Positions 33,066-43,531 of a stretch of DNA of 64,000 nt are shown piece by piece; position 1 is the stretch's first letter; each line of letters starts with the position of its first letter. A program made the translations under genes and the position numbers. Source of the DNA: Herbaspirillum sp. SJZ107 (GTDB taxonomy: Bacteria > Pseudomonadota > Gammaproteobacteria > Burkholderiales > Burkholderiaceae_D); NCBI RefSeq assembly GCF_006715485.1, contig NZ_VFNH01000003.1, positions 248,001 to 312,000 of the forward strand, written 5' to 3'. The notes beneath the pieces were generated by a model that had not been told where the DNA came from, ran no database searches, and saw only the letters and a list, made by a program, of their open reading frames with translations.

Positions 33066-34087
33066 CAGATCACCTTGGCGCGGGTCAGGTCGTGGATGTG
33101 CAGCGCACCGACCAGTTTATCGTCGGCGTCGACCACCAGCATCTGGTTGATGCGGAACTCTTCCATCACGGCGACGGCGTCGACCGCCAGCTGCTCCGGG
33201 TGGATGCGGCGCGGATCGGCGTGCATGACGTCGCGGATCACGACCTTGCTGAAATCCTGGACCTTGGCGATCAGGCGGCGCAGGTCGCCATCGGTGAATA
33301 CGCCGACCGGACGGCCATCGGCGTCGACGACCGCGGTCATGCCCATGCCCTTGTTCGAGATTTCCAGCAGCGCATCGAGCAGGAGCGCATCCGGGGCAAC
33401 CTTCGGCACCGCGTCGCCGCTGCGCATCACGTCGGCGACGCGCGTCAGCAGACGGCGTCCCAGCGCGCCGCCCGGGTGCGACAATGCAAAATCTTCGGAC
33501 TTGAAGCCGCGCAGCTCGAGCAGCGCCACCGCGAGCGCATCGCCCAGCGCCAGCGTGACCGTGGTGCTGGCGGTCGGCGCCAGGTTCAGCGGGCAGGCTT
33601 CCTTCTCGACCGAGACGTCGAGGTGCACGTCGGCGATGGTCGCCAGGCGCGATTCCGGCTTGCCGGTCATCGCGATCACGGGCACGCCCATGCGCTTGAC
33701 CGCCGGGATCACCACCGCCAGCTCGCTGCTCTCGCCGGAATACGAAATCGCGATCAGCACGTCCTGCGGGGTGACCATGCCGAGGTCGCCGTGGGCGGCT
33801 TCGGCCGGGTGCAGGAACAGCGCCGGGGTGCCGGTCGAGGCCAGCGTCGCGGCGATCTTGCGCCCGATGTGGCCGGACTTGCCGATGCCCGAGACCACCA
33901 CGCGGCCCTTGCAGGCTTCCATCAGCGCCACCGCGCGCGGCACGCTGTCGTCCTGGCCGAGACGCTCGGTCAGTTTGCGGATTGCCTCGCCCTCGATCTG
34001 CAGGGCGTCGCGGGCCAGGTCCAGTGCGCGCTGGGCCTTTGCCGCGTCAAAACTTGTCAGCATTATTTTTTCATGGGTTACACTCAT
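33065..34087 (-). CDS. kdsD: D-arabinose 5-phosphate isomerase KdsD (KpsF/GutQ family)
   Basis: Converts ribulose-5-P to arabinose-5-P for Kdo synthesis. The roughly 340-residue product has an N-terminal SIS sugar isomerase domain (GRVVVSGIGKSGHIGRKIAA, ALFLHPAEAAHGDLGMV, SYSGESSEL). Two C-terminal CBS domains follow (around VADVMRSGDAVPKV and IRDVMHADPRRIHPE). The start is not certain: MSVTHEKI (chosen) or MLTSFDAA eight codons later; neither has a clear binding site. It is the first gene of the kds-lpt-rpoN-hpf series and divergent from the antiporter gene. Confidence 0.96.
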   Translation of the reverse strand: MSVTHEKIMLTSFDAAKAQRALDLARDALQIEGEAIRKLTERLGQDDSVPRAVALMEACKGRVVVSGIGKSGHIGRKIAATLASTGTPALFLHPAEAAHGDLGMVTPQDVLIAISYSGESSELAVVIPAVKRMGVPVIAMTGKPESRLATIADVHLDVSVEKEACPLNLAPTASTTVTLALGDALAVALLELRGFKSEDFALSHPGGALGRRLLTRVADVMRSGDAVPKVAPDALLLDALLEISNKGMGMTAVVDADGRPVGVFTDGDLRRLIAKVQDFSKVVIRDVMHADPRRIHPEQLAVDAVAVMEEFRINQMLVVDADDKLVGALHIHDLTRAKVI

Positions 34088-34172
34088 ATGGAAAGTATAT
34101 CCGAATTGGGAAAGCAAGAAACTTGCCAGTCGTAACAAACAACAACATTCCCGGACAAGGCGGGTTGACCGG

Positions 34173-36155
34173 ATGACTTCAGGCCTCGAACTCACCCTAC
34201 TTTTACTGGGCAGCGCCGTGCTCGGCGTGGTCGCCTTCCGCATGCTGCACCTGCCGCCGATGCTGGGTTACCTGGCGGTGGGCGTCCTGATCGGGCCGAA
34301 CGCCTTGAAGCTGGCCGACAACGGCCCCACGACCCACGGCCTGGCCGAATTCGGCGTCGTGTTCCTGATGTTTTCGATCGGCCTCGAGTTTTCGCTGGCC
34401 CAGCTGCGCGCGATGCGGCGCATCGTGTTCGGACTCGGGCTGGCCCAGGTGGCGCTGACGATCCTGGTGACGGTGCTGGGCGCGCTCGCGCTGCAGTATC
34501 TGCCGCTGCCGGTCCACATCGGCTGGCAGGCCGCGCTGGCCCTGGGCGGCGCGCTGGCGATGTCCTCCACCGCCATCGTCTCCAAACTCCTGACCGAGCG
34601 CCTGGAGCTGGAAAGCCAGCACGGACGGCGCATCATCGGCATCCTGCTGTTCCAGGACCTCGCCGTGGTGCCGCTGCTGATCCTGATCCCGTCGCTGGCC
34701 AGGCCGGCCGAGGAACTGGCCATGACCCTGGGCTGGGCCGCGGTCAAGGCCGCCGCCGTGCTGGCGCTGCTGCTGTTCTTCGGCCAGAAGCTGATGCGCA
34801 GCTGGTTCACCATCGTGGTCAAGCGCCGCTCGCAGGAACTGTTCATGCTGAACCTGCTCCTGGTGACGCTGGGCGCGGCCTGGATTACCGAACACGCGGG
34901 CCTGTCGATGGCACTCGGCGCTTTTGTCGCCGGCATGCTGATCTCCGAGACGCCCTACAAGCATCAGGTGGAAGAAGACATCAAACCCTTCCGCGACGTG
35001 CTGCTCGGCCTGTTCTTCATCACCATCGGCATGCTGCTCGACCTGCGCCTGGTGCTGCAGAACTGGTATGTCGTGCTGCTGTTGCTGGTGCTGCCGGTAC
35101 TGCTCAAATTCGCCCTGATCGCGGCGCTGGCCAAGGCCTTCGGCTCCTCGGACGGCGTGGCCATGCGTACCGGCCTGGCGCTGGCCCAGGCCGGCGAATT
35201 CGGCTTCGTGCTGCTGAACCTGGCATCCGGCTCGAAGCTGATCGATCCCTTCCTGATCCAGCTGGTGCTGGCCTCGATGGTGCTGTCGATGCTGGCCGCG
35301 CCCTTCATCATCGCCAACATGGACAAGATCGCGATGAAGGTCGCGTCCAACGAATGGATGCTGCAATCGCTGCAATTGACGCAGCTGGCCAGCCGCACGA
35401 TGGCGGCCCAGAAGCACGTGATCATCGCCGGCTTCGGGCGCAGCGGCCAGAGCCTGGCGACGCTGCTGTCCGAGGAAAAGCTGCCGTGGTACGCGCTCGA
35501 CCTCGATCCCGAACGGGTGCAGGAAGCGCGCACCGCCGGCGTCAACGTCTCGTACGGCGACTGCACGCGGCGCGAAAGCCTGATCGCGGCCGGTATCAAC
35601 CGCGCCAGCGCCCTGGTGATCACCTTTGCCGACACCCGCCTGGCGGTCAAGGTGCTGCACCTGGTGCACGAACTGGCGCCCGCGCTGCCGGTGATCGTGC
35701 GCGCCCACGACGACACCGAACTCGAGGTGCTGAAAAAGGCCGGGGCCACCGAGGTGGTGCCGGAAGCGCTGGAATCGAGCCTGATGCTGGCCTCGCACGC
35801 GCTGGTGGTGATGGGCGTGCCGCTGCGGCGCGTGGTGCACCGGGTGCAGGCCGCGCGCGACGAACGCTATGCCTCGCTGCGCGGCTTCTTCCACGGCGCC
35901 GGCGACGTCTCGGACGATCCCGAGCACAGCTGGGTCAGGCTGCATTCGGTGACGCTGAAGGACGATGCCGGCGCGGTCGGGCGCTGCATCGCCGAGCTGC
36001 AATTGGACGAAGTCGGGGCCGAGGTGACGGCGGTGCGGCGCGGGCAGGAGCGGATCGAGCCGGGGCGGGATACCGAGTTGCGGGCCGGGGATGTGGTGGT
36101 GCTGCGCGGGACCGGGTCGGCCGTCACGCGGGCCGAAGGCCGCTTATTAAGGTAG
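34173..36155 (+). CDS. monovalent cation:proton antiporter-2 family protein (KefB/YbaL type)
   Basis: Inner-membrane K+/H+ (or related) antiporter of 660 residues. It has twelve or more hydrophobic segments (from LELTLLLLGSAVLGVVAF). The CPA2 signatures LPPMLGYLAVGVLIGPNAL, EFGVVFLMFSIGLEFSLAQL and MSSTAIVSKLLTERLE are present. A cytoplasmic RCK/TrkA-N domain follows (HVIIAGFGRSGQSLATLLSE) with a TrkA-C domain at the end (DDAGAVGRCIAELQLDEVGA). It adjoins kdsD in a divergent arrangement common in Betaproteobacteria. KefB-type glutathione gating is not shown by the sequence. Confidence 0.93.
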   Translation: MTSGLELTLLLLGSAVLGVVAFRMLHLPPMLGYLAVGVLIGPNALKLADNGPTTHGLAEFGVVFLMFSIGLEFSLAQLRAMRRIVFGLGLAQVALTILVTVLGALALQYLPLPVHIGWQAALALGGALAMSSTAIVSKLLTERLELESQHGRRIIGILLFQDLAVVPLLILIPSLARPAEELAMTLGWAAVKAAAVLALLLFFGQKLMRSWFTIVVKRRSQELFMLNLLLVTLGAAWITEHAGLSMALGAFVAGMLISETPYKHQVEEDIKPFRDVLLGLFFITIGMLLDLRLVLQNWYVVLLLLVLPVLLKFALIAALAKAFGSSDGVAMRTGLALAQAGEFGFVLLNLASGSKLIDPFLIQLVLASMVLSMLAAPFIIANMDKIAMKVASNEWMLQSLQLTQLASRTMAAQKHVIIAGFGRSGQSLATLLSEEKLPWYALDLDPERVQEARTAGVNVSYGDCTRRESLIAAGINRASALVITFADTRLAVKVLHLVHELAPALPVIVRAHDDTELEVLKKAGATEVVPEALESSLMLASHALVVMGVPLRRVVHRVQAARDERYASLRGFFHGAGDVSDDPEHSWVRLHSVTLKDDAGAVGRCIAELQLDEVGAEVTAVRRGQERIEPGRDTELRAGDVVVLRGTGSAVTRAEGRLLR

Positions 36156-36168
36156 CACCAGGGTAGCG

Positions 36169-37284
36169 TCAGCCGTAGGCGACGACGCGGTTGCGGCCGT
36201 TGACCTTGGCGGCGTACAGCGCCTGGTCGGCCTGCGCCACCAGCTGCTGCGCCACGCCCTCGATCGGATGGTCGCGCTCGAAATCGTCCAGCGTCGCCAC
36301 GCCGATCGAGACCGATACCGACAGCATCTGCCCCTCCCCCACCACGAACGGCTGGTCGGCGACGCTGGCGCGGATGCGCTGGGCGACCAGGCTGGCGCTG
36401 TCCAGGTCGGCGTCGATCAGCACCACCACGAATTCCTCGCCGCCGAAGCGGCCGAGCGCATCCGACATGCGCAGCTCGGCCTTGATCCGGGCCGCGACTT
36501 CGCGCAGCACGTCGTCGCCGGACTGGTGGCCCCAGGTGTCATTGACCTGCTTGAAATGATCGACGTCGATGTACATGCACGAGAGCCGGTAGGCCTGGCG
36601 CCGCGCACGCGCGATCTCCTCGCCCAGGCGCCGGTCCATGTAGCGCCGGTTGTAGACGCCGGTCAGCGCATCGGTCAGGCCGATGTACTTCAGCATCTCG
36701 TTGCTGATCACGTTTTCCAGGCAGATTGCGATGATCGACCCCATGTGCTCGACGAAATCGGTGCCGAGGATGGGCGTGAAGCGGCCCGGGTCGCGGCTGC
36801 CGAGGTTCAGGCTGCCCAGCAGGCGCTTGTTGCGCAGCAGCGGCACCAGCGCGACGCTGGCCAGTCCTGCCGGAGGCTGCGGAAACGCCATGTTGTGCAG
36901 CGCCGGGTTGTACAGGCCCAGGACCGGCTTGGGGGTGGCGCCCGCCAGGTCGTAGCCGAGCGCGTCCTGGTATTCGCAGAACAGCAGGTCAGGCAGGGTC
37001 TCGAAATCCATGCCCAGCTTGTGCATCACGGTATAGATGTCGGCGCCGGTGTCGACCAGCGACAGGGTCACGATGTCGAGGCTGGAAACGATCGGCAACT
37101 CGCGGAAGATGGTCTCGACCAGCTCGCGGAAGCTGCCGGCGCCGACCAGTTCGAGGTCGAAGGCCTGGTGCCGCATCATGATGGCGTGGTTGCTCTCGGC
37201 CTGGTCGATCAGGCTGGAAAGCTGGCGCCGCAAAGCCTCGTTCTCGGCGATTAACTCGCGCACACTGGCGCCACGCTCATGCAT
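36169..37284 (-). CDS. DUF484-GGDEF diguanylate cyclase
   Basis: Probable c-di-GMP synthase, about 371 residues and soluble. The N-terminal half is a DUF484/GAF-like sensor with a short coiled-coil entry (RELIAENEALRRQLSSLID) and VALVPLLRNKRLLGSLNLGS. The C-terminal half is a complete GGDEF domain: DALTGVYNRRYMDRRLGEE, DVDHFKQVNDTWGH and active site GRFGGEEFVVVL. An RxxD inhibitory site (RMSD) lies five residues before GGEEF, so product feedback is expected. I used the ATG with GAGGGA upstream; another ATG 11 codons earlier is possible. Gene order gives no pathway. Confidence 0.92.
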   Translation of the reverse strand: MHERGASVRELIAENEALRRQLSSLIDQAESNHAIMMRHQAFDLELVGAGSFRELVETIFRELPIVSSLDIVTLSLVDTGADIYTVMHKLGMDFETLPDLLFCEYQDALGYDLAGATPKPVLGLYNPALHNMAFPQPPAGLASVALVPLLRNKRLLGSLNLGSRDPGRFTPILGTDFVEHMGSIIAICLENVISNEMLKYIGLTDALTGVYNRRYMDRRLGEEIARARRQAYRLSCMYIDVDHFKQVNDTWGHQSGDDVLREVAARIKAELRMSDALGRFGGEEFVVVLIDADLDSASLVAQRIRASVADQPFVVGEGQMLSVSVSIGVATLDDFERDHPIEGVAQQLVAQADQALYAAKVNGRNRVVAYG

Positions 37285-37381
37285 TGTTCGTTCCCTCTCA
37301 GCAATAACCTCAAACATTACGCTAACTCGGCCGCCTTGGAAACCGAAAAGGCGTAAAGATGAGGCAAGCGTTGCCGGAACG

Positions 37382-37990
37382 TCAGATCGGCGCCAATCGC
37401 GGCGGCCGTGCCAGGGCATTGATTGCGGCTTCCACGATTGGCGGCGCCAGCATGTGCACCGCACGCGGCACCAGGTCGAGGTGCACGTCGGCCCCGAGTT
37501 CGGCCAGGCGCGCGGCCGCGCGGCGGCTGTGATCGGCCGGCACGGTGCCATCCATCGTGCCGTGGACCAGGCTGACTGCCGTGCGCCCTTCCCATGCGTC
37601 GGGCAGCGGTGCGAAGCGGCCGGCGATGGCGACCACGTGGCGCGCCAGCCAGGTATCCGTGCATGCCGCCAGCGCCATGATTGCGCCCTGCGAGAATCCG
37701 GCCAGCACGGTGTTCTCGGGCGCCGCGCCGTGCGCGCGCTGCAGGCCGCGGATGGTGTCGACGAAAGCGGGTAACGCAGCCTGGATGCGCGCCGGGCGAT
37801 TGTCCTCGGTGATGCCGTCGACCGAGAACCATTGATGACCCTGTTCGCCCAGGTCGTAGGGCAAGGCGGCTGGCGGTGCGGCGATCACGGCCCCGGGCAG
37901 CGCCAATGCGATCCGGTCGGCCAGCGGCGCCATCGCGGCAGGGGTGCTGCCGACGCCGTGCAGCAGAATCACTAGCGGACGTGCCGCCAT
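37382..37990 (-). CDS. phospholipase/carboxylesterase-like alpha/beta hydrolase
   Basis: Small serine esterase of 202 residues similar to the carboxylesterase/YpfH group. It has the oxyanion start VILLHGVGSTPAAMAPL, the nucleophile elbow AGFSQGAIMAL, the catalytic Asp in LVHGTMDGTVP and the His in RAVHMLAPPI. QWFSVDGITEDNR is typical of the family. It has no signal peptide, so it is cytoplasmic. The ATG overlaps the MOSC gene stop by one base. The substrate is unknown. Confidence 0.9.
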   Translation of the reverse strand: MAARPLVILLHGVGSTPAAMAPLADRIALALPGAVIAAPPAALPYDLGEQGHQWFSVDGITEDNRPARIQAALPAFVDTIRGLQRAHGAAPENTVLAGFSQGAIMALAACTDTWLARHVVAIAGRFAPLPDAWEGRTAVSLVHGTMDGTVPADHSRRAAARLAELGADVHLDLVPRAVHMLAPPIVEAAINALARPPRLAPI

Positions 37991-38835
37991 CAAAAGGCAA
38001 GCTCCGCGTCCAGCACCTGCCCCACGCGCAATTCGGTGCCGGCCCCACGCACCACGATGCAGTTCATGCCGATGCACACCGCGCCTTCCATGCGGGCGTT
38101 GGCGCGGTAGGTCTGCAGGATGTCGAGCGGGTCGGGGCCGGGGATGGCGGTGGCCTGGTCGATCGACGGGATCGGGCAGCGCGCGCAGGGCTTTACCGGC
38201 CGGATCGCGAGGTCCGCGTCGTGCAGCGCTTCCAGGTAATCCTCTTCGAAGGCTTCCAGGCCGTCGACCACCAGGTTGGGGCGGAAGCGGTCCATCGGCA
38301 GCGGCGCCCGTCCGGCGCCACGCAGACGCACATTCAGGTCGTCGAGCGAGGCCTGGCCGATCAGCAGCAGCGGATAGCCGTCGGCGAAGCGGGTCTGCGA
38401 GGCGACGCCGCCGGTCCACTTGACGCTGGTCGGCCGGTGGATGTCGCGGCGGAAGCGCACCAGGCGGCAGGCGGTGCCGAGCGCCGCACTGAACCAGGCG
38501 GCCGCGGCCTCGCCGCAATCGGCGGCGTCGACCAGGTCGTCCCAGACGCGGACCCGGCGCGGCGTTTCGGTGCCGCTCCAGGCCAGCGGCAGTTTGATGT
38601 CGGGCTGGCCGGGCATGCTCACGTGCAGAGAGTCGCCGTCCGGACGAGGCCTGATCAGCGCCATGCGCGGGTATTCGCGCTGGGTGAGGAACTGGCCGTC
38701 TTCCAGCACCACCATCCATTCGCGGTCGTGCACGCCCTGCGCGGACAGGCCGGCATCGAGCAGCGTGGCGGCAGGGACCGGCATGCCGGCGCAGGATTTG
38801 ATCGGGTAGAGGATGAGTTGGGTAAGCGTGGGCAT
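37990..38835 (-). CDS. MOSC domain protein (YcbX/mARC-like)
   Basis: Molybdenum cofactor sulfurase C-terminal type protein of 281 residues. The N-terminal MOSC_N beta-barrel (LTQLILYPIKSCAGMPV, DREWMVVLEDGQFLTQRE) is followed by the MOSC core with the conserved Cys (KPCARCPIPSIDQAT). YcbX-like proteins reduce N-hydroxylated compounds using Moco. I do not see the C-terminal 2Fe-2S ferredoxin extension of YcbX. The start MPTLTQLI is preferred over an upstream frame without support. The esterase gene overlaps its end. Confidence 0.9.
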   Translation of the reverse strand: MPTLTQLILYPIKSCAGMPVPAATLLDAGLSAQGVHDREWMVVLEDGQFLTQREYPRMALIRPRPDGDSLHVSMPGQPDIKLPLAWSGTETPRRVRVWDDLVDAADCGEAAAAWFSAALGTACRLVRFRRDIHRPTSVKWTGGVASQTRFADGYPLLLIGQASLDDLNVRLRGAGRAPLPMDRFRPNLVVDGLEAFEEDYLEALHDADLAIRPVKPCARCPIPSIDQATAIPGPDPLDILQTYRANARMEGAVCIGMNCIVVRGAGTELRVGQVLDAELAF

Positions 38836-38954
38836 GGTGGTGCGGGCGGATGGCAGGACAAACAGGCAGGCGGATAGTATCGCATACGATGGATTGCCAT
38901 CTTTTAAAAACCGACGTACACTCCGCTCGTCGCCTTCGATTTGCATGAAGCGAC

Positions 38955-39042
38955 AACAACGCTAGGGGTCCTGCGCCATCAACCGCGCGGGTGAGACATA
39001 CCCTTCGAACCTGATCTGGATAATGCCAGCGAAGGGAAGCTA
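38955..39042 (+). promoter_or_regulatory. TPP riboswitch (THI element)
   Basis: The leader of thiC carries the thiamine pyrophosphate aptamer: GCTAGGGGTCC ... GGGTGAGACATACCC, then the highly conserved CTGATCTGGATAATGCCAGC and the closing GAAGGGAAGC. The start of thiC is about 90 bases downstream, which allows either translational or transcriptional shut-off when TPP is abundant. It should control the whole thiC-S-G-D-E group. Confidence 0.95.
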
Positions 39043-39133
39043 CAGAGTCTGCATGCACGCGCCTCCCGGCCGGCAAGCCTGCTCCGCACTCCTCACGCTG
39101 GATCGCCGATCCTCAGTGACCAAAGGAGTGCAC

Positions 39134-41014
<1,881 letters not shown>

Positions 41015-41016
41015 GC

Positions 41017-41220
41017 ATGCTGGAAATCGAATTGAACGGCGCCGTCCACGCGGTGCCCGCAGGCGGCAGCCTGCACGACCTGGTCGCCTCGCTCGGGCTG
41101 GCCGGGCAAGCATTGGCGCTGGCCGTGAACCGCAGCGTGGTGCCGCGCGAGCGCTGGGCCGCGACACCGCTGGCGGCGCACGACAAGGTCGACGTGGTGC
41201 GTGCCATCGGCGGCGGCTGA
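41017..41220 (+). CDS. thiS: sulfur carrier protein ThiS
   Basis: Ubiquitin-fold sulfur carrier of 67 residues ending in the obligatory Gly-Gly (RAIGGG). It begins MLEIELNGAVHAVP and contains LALAVNRSVVPRERW. It lies 2 bases after thiC and overlaps nothing. It would be adenylated by ThiF and thiocarboxylated, then used by ThiG. No thiO (glycine oxidase) gene stands between thiC and thiS here. Confidence 0.95.
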   Translation: MLEIELNGAVHAVPAGGSLHDLVASLGLAGQALALAVNRSVVPRERWAATPLAAHDKVDVVRAIGGG

Positions 41221-41239
41221 ATCCTGTACGGAGACTATT

Positions 41240-42034
41240 ATGAATGACAACATGCGTGAAGACCGGCCCTTGACCATCGCCGGCAAGCAGTACCGTTCCC
41301 GCCTGCTGGTTGGCAGCGGCAAATACCGCGACCTCGAGCAGACGCGCGCTGCCCTTGATGCGGCCGAAGCGGAGATCATCACCGTGGCGATCCGCCGCGT
41401 GAACATCGGCCAGGACCCGAATGCGCCGAACCTGCTCGACGTGGTTCCGCCGTCGCGCTACACCATCCTGCCCAACACGGCGGGCTGCTACACCGCCAAG
41501 GATGCGGTCTACACGCTGCAGCTGGCGCGCGAACTGCTCGGCGGGCACAAGCTGGTCAAGCTCGAAGTGCTGGGCGACGACAAGACCCTGTTCCCGAACA
41601 TGCCGGAAACCCTGCGCGCTGCCGAGACCCTGGTGCGCGACGGCTTCGACGTGATGGTCTACTGCAGCGACGACCCGATCCAGGCCAGGATGCTGGAGGA
41701 GATCGGCTGCGTGGCGGTGATGCCGCTGGCCTCGCTGATCGGCTCCGGGATGGGCATCCTCAACCCGTGGAACCTGTCGCTGATCATCGACCAGGCCAGG
41801 GTGCCGGTACTGGTCGACGCCGGCGTCGGCACCGCGTCCGACGCGGCGGTGGCGATGGAACTGGGCTGCGATGGCGTGCTGATGAACAGCGCCATCGCGC
41901 TGGCGCAGGACCCGGTGCGGATGGCGCGCGCGATGTGCCTGGCGGTCGAAGCCGGGCGCGAAGCGTATCTGGCCGGCCGCATGGCACGGCGCTTCGCGGC
42001 CTCGCCCTCGTCGCCGATGGCGGGACGGGTGTGA
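41240..42034 (+). CDS. thiG: thiazole synthase ThiG
   Basis: Forms the thiazole phosphate from DXP, dehydroglycine and ThiS thiocarboxylate. The 264-residue TIM-barrel protein has the substrate lysine in GGHKLVKLEVLGDDKTLFPN, the N-terminal block YRSRLLVGSGKYRDLEQTR and the phosphate-binding LVDAGVGTASDAAVAMELGC. The start ATG follows GGAGACTATT; an upstream in-frame start overlapping thiS is not used. It ends with a TGATG overlap into thiD. Confidence 0.97.
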   Translation: MNDNMREDRPLTIAGKQYRSRLLVGSGKYRDLEQTRAALDAAEAEIITVAIRRVNIGQDPNAPNLLDVVPPSRYTILPNTAGCYTAKDAVYTLQLARELLGGHKLVKLEVLGDDKTLFPNMPETLRAAETLVRDGFDVMVYCSDDPIQARMLEEIGCVAVMPLASLIGSGMGILNPWNLSLIIDQARVPVLVDAGVGTASDAAVAMELGCDGVLMNSAIALAQDPVRMARAMCLAVEAGREAYLAGRMARRFAASPSSPMAGRV

Positions 42035-42780
42035 TGGCTGAAGCGGCCCGGCCCTGCGTGCTGGTGTTCGCCGGCCTCGACCCGTCGGGCGGGGCCGGCA
42101 TCCAGGCCGACATCGAGGCGATTTCGGCGCAGGGTGTGCATGCGCTGGCCATCGTCACCGCGCTCACCGTGCAGGACAACAACCGCGTGCACGAGGTGGT
42201 GCCGGTCGATGCCGGCCTGCTGACGCGCCAGGCCACCCTGCTGGCCGCGAGCATGCCGATCTGCGCGGTCAAGGCCGGCATTCCGGGCAACCGGGCGAAT
42301 GCCGAGGCCATCGCCGCCATCGTCGCGCGCCTGCGCGAGCGCGACCCGGTGCTGCCGCTGGTGCTCGACCCGGTGCTGGCCAGCGGCCACGGCGACCCAC
42401 TGGCGCGCGGCAATGCGCTGGCGGCATTGGCGCCGCTGCTGGCGCTGGCCACGGTGCTGGTGCCGAACGGGCCGGAAGCGGCGGCAATCGGCGCGGTCGA
42501 TTGTCCGCACGTGCTGGTGACCGGCGGCCATGGCGATGGCGACGAGGTCGTCAACCGCTGGACCGGCGCCGGGAATGGTCGCGCGTGGCGCTGGCCACGC
42601 CTGCCCGGCGAATTCCATGGCAGCGGCTGCACGCTGGCATCCGCCATCGCGGCCCGGCTGGCGCTGGGCGAGGCCATGGCAGTCGCGCTGGAAAACGCCC
42701 AGCGCTACTGCCACCAGGCGCTGGCCACTTCTTACATGATCGCACCGGGCCAGCGCATCCCGCGCCGGCTCCACGCTTGA
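42034..42780 (+). CDS. thiD: hydroxymethylpyrimidine/phosphomethylpyrimidine kinase ThiD
   Basis: Ribokinase-fold kinase phosphorylating HMP and HMP-P. The 248-residue protein has the N-terminal GLDPSGGAGIQADIEAISAQ (up to 20 residues quoted), the TALTVQDNNRVHEV block, LPLVLDPVLASGHGD and the catalytic anion-hole FHGSGCTLASAIAA. It is slightly shorter than most ThiD proteins, but all active-site parts are present. It overlaps thiG by one base and precedes thiE. Confidence 0.95.
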   Translation: MAEAARPCVLVFAGLDPSGGAGIQADIEAISAQGVHALAIVTALTVQDNNRVHEVVPVDAGLLTRQATLLAASMPICAVKAGIPGNRANAEAIAAIVARLRERDPVLPLVLDPVLASGHGDPLARGNALAALAPLLALATVLVPNGPEAAAIGAVDCPHVLVTGGHGDGDEVVNRWTGAGNGRAWRWPRLPGEFHGSGCTLASAIAARLALGEAMAVALENAQRYCHQALATSYMIAPGQRIPRRLHA

Positions 42781-42790
42781 GGAGATGACA

Positions 42791-43399
42791 ATGCGAGGAC
42801 TCTATCTAGTCACGCCCGACTGGGACGACACCGACCGCCTGCTGGAGGCGACACGGCGCGCACTGGAGGGCGGCGCGGCGCTGGTCCAGTACCGCCACAA
42901 GACGGCATCCGAACCGCTGCGCGCGGAACAGGCGGGCGCCCTGCTCGCGCTGTGCCGCCGCCACGAGCGGCCGCTGGTGATCAACGACCACCTGGACCTG
43001 TGCCTGCGGCTGGATGCGGACGGGGTACACGTGGGCGGAACCGATGCGTCGGTGGCGCAGGTGCGGGCGGCGCTGGGGCCGGACAAGATCGTCGGGGCGT
43101 CGTGCTACGGGCAGTTCGAGCTGGCCTTGGCGGCGCAGGCGGCGGGGGCGAGCTATGTGGCGTTCGGCGGGTTCTATCCGTCGCGCGTGAAGGTGTATGA
43201 GGTCAGTACGCCGCCCGATATCGTGGCGCGGGCGAAGGAAGCGTTGCAGGTGCCGGTGGTGGTGATCGGCGGGATGACGGTGGAGAATGCGCGGCCGCTG
43301 GTGGAGCGCGGGGCGGATATGGTGGCGGCGATCAGCAGTGTGTATGGCGCGGAGGAGCCGTACGAAGCTGCGCGGAAGTTTGCTGGATTGTTTACCTGA
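42791..43399 (+). CDS. thiE: thiamine phosphate synthase ThiE
   Basis: Joins HMP-PP and thiazole phosphate to thiamine phosphate. The 202-residue TIM-barrel product has the diphosphate-binding VQYRHKTASEPLRAEQAG, the NDHLDLCLRLDADGVHVGG block (residues around 70-88) and the C-terminal VVVIGGMTVENARPL. The ATG at this position has GGAG six bases upstream. An ATG two codons earlier directly abuts the binding site and is less suitable. It is the last gene of the thi operon; a palindromic repeat follows four bases after its stop. Confidence 0.95.
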   Translation: MRGLYLVTPDWDDTDRLLEATRRALEGGAALVQYRHKTASEPLRAEQAGALLALCRRHERPLVINDHLDLCLRLDADGVHVGGTDASVAQVRAALGPDKIVGASCYGQFELALAAQAAGASYVAFGGFYPSRVKVYEVSTPPDIVARAKEALQVPVVVIGGMTVENARPLVERGADMVAAISSVYGAEEPYEAARKFAGLFT

Positions 43400-43402
43400 A
43401 AA

Positions 43403-43492
43403 CGTCGTTCCCGCGAAGGCGGGAACCCAAGTTTTTCGAGCCGTCGAATTGCAGGCAGAACTTGGATCCCCGCCTACGCGGGGATGACGTCG
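43403..43492. repeat. intergenic palindromic repeat, copy 4
   Basis: CGTCGTTCCCGCGAAGGCGG then GAACCCAAGTT; right arm AACTTGGATCCCCGCCTACG then CGGGGATGACG. The arms have more mismatches than in copies 1 and 2. The loop has GAGCCGTCGAATTGC as in copy 2. It separates thiE from the convergent phoX. Confidence 0.85.
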
Positions 43493-43531
43493 TATCGACG
43501 GGAGCGACGGCTTATCGGCCGACGACTTCGA

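Noticed and set aside
33075..34172. 5' extension of the antiporter frame across kdsD
   Set aside because: Would read antisense through kdsD; the antiporter N-terminus clearly starts at the ATG at 34173.
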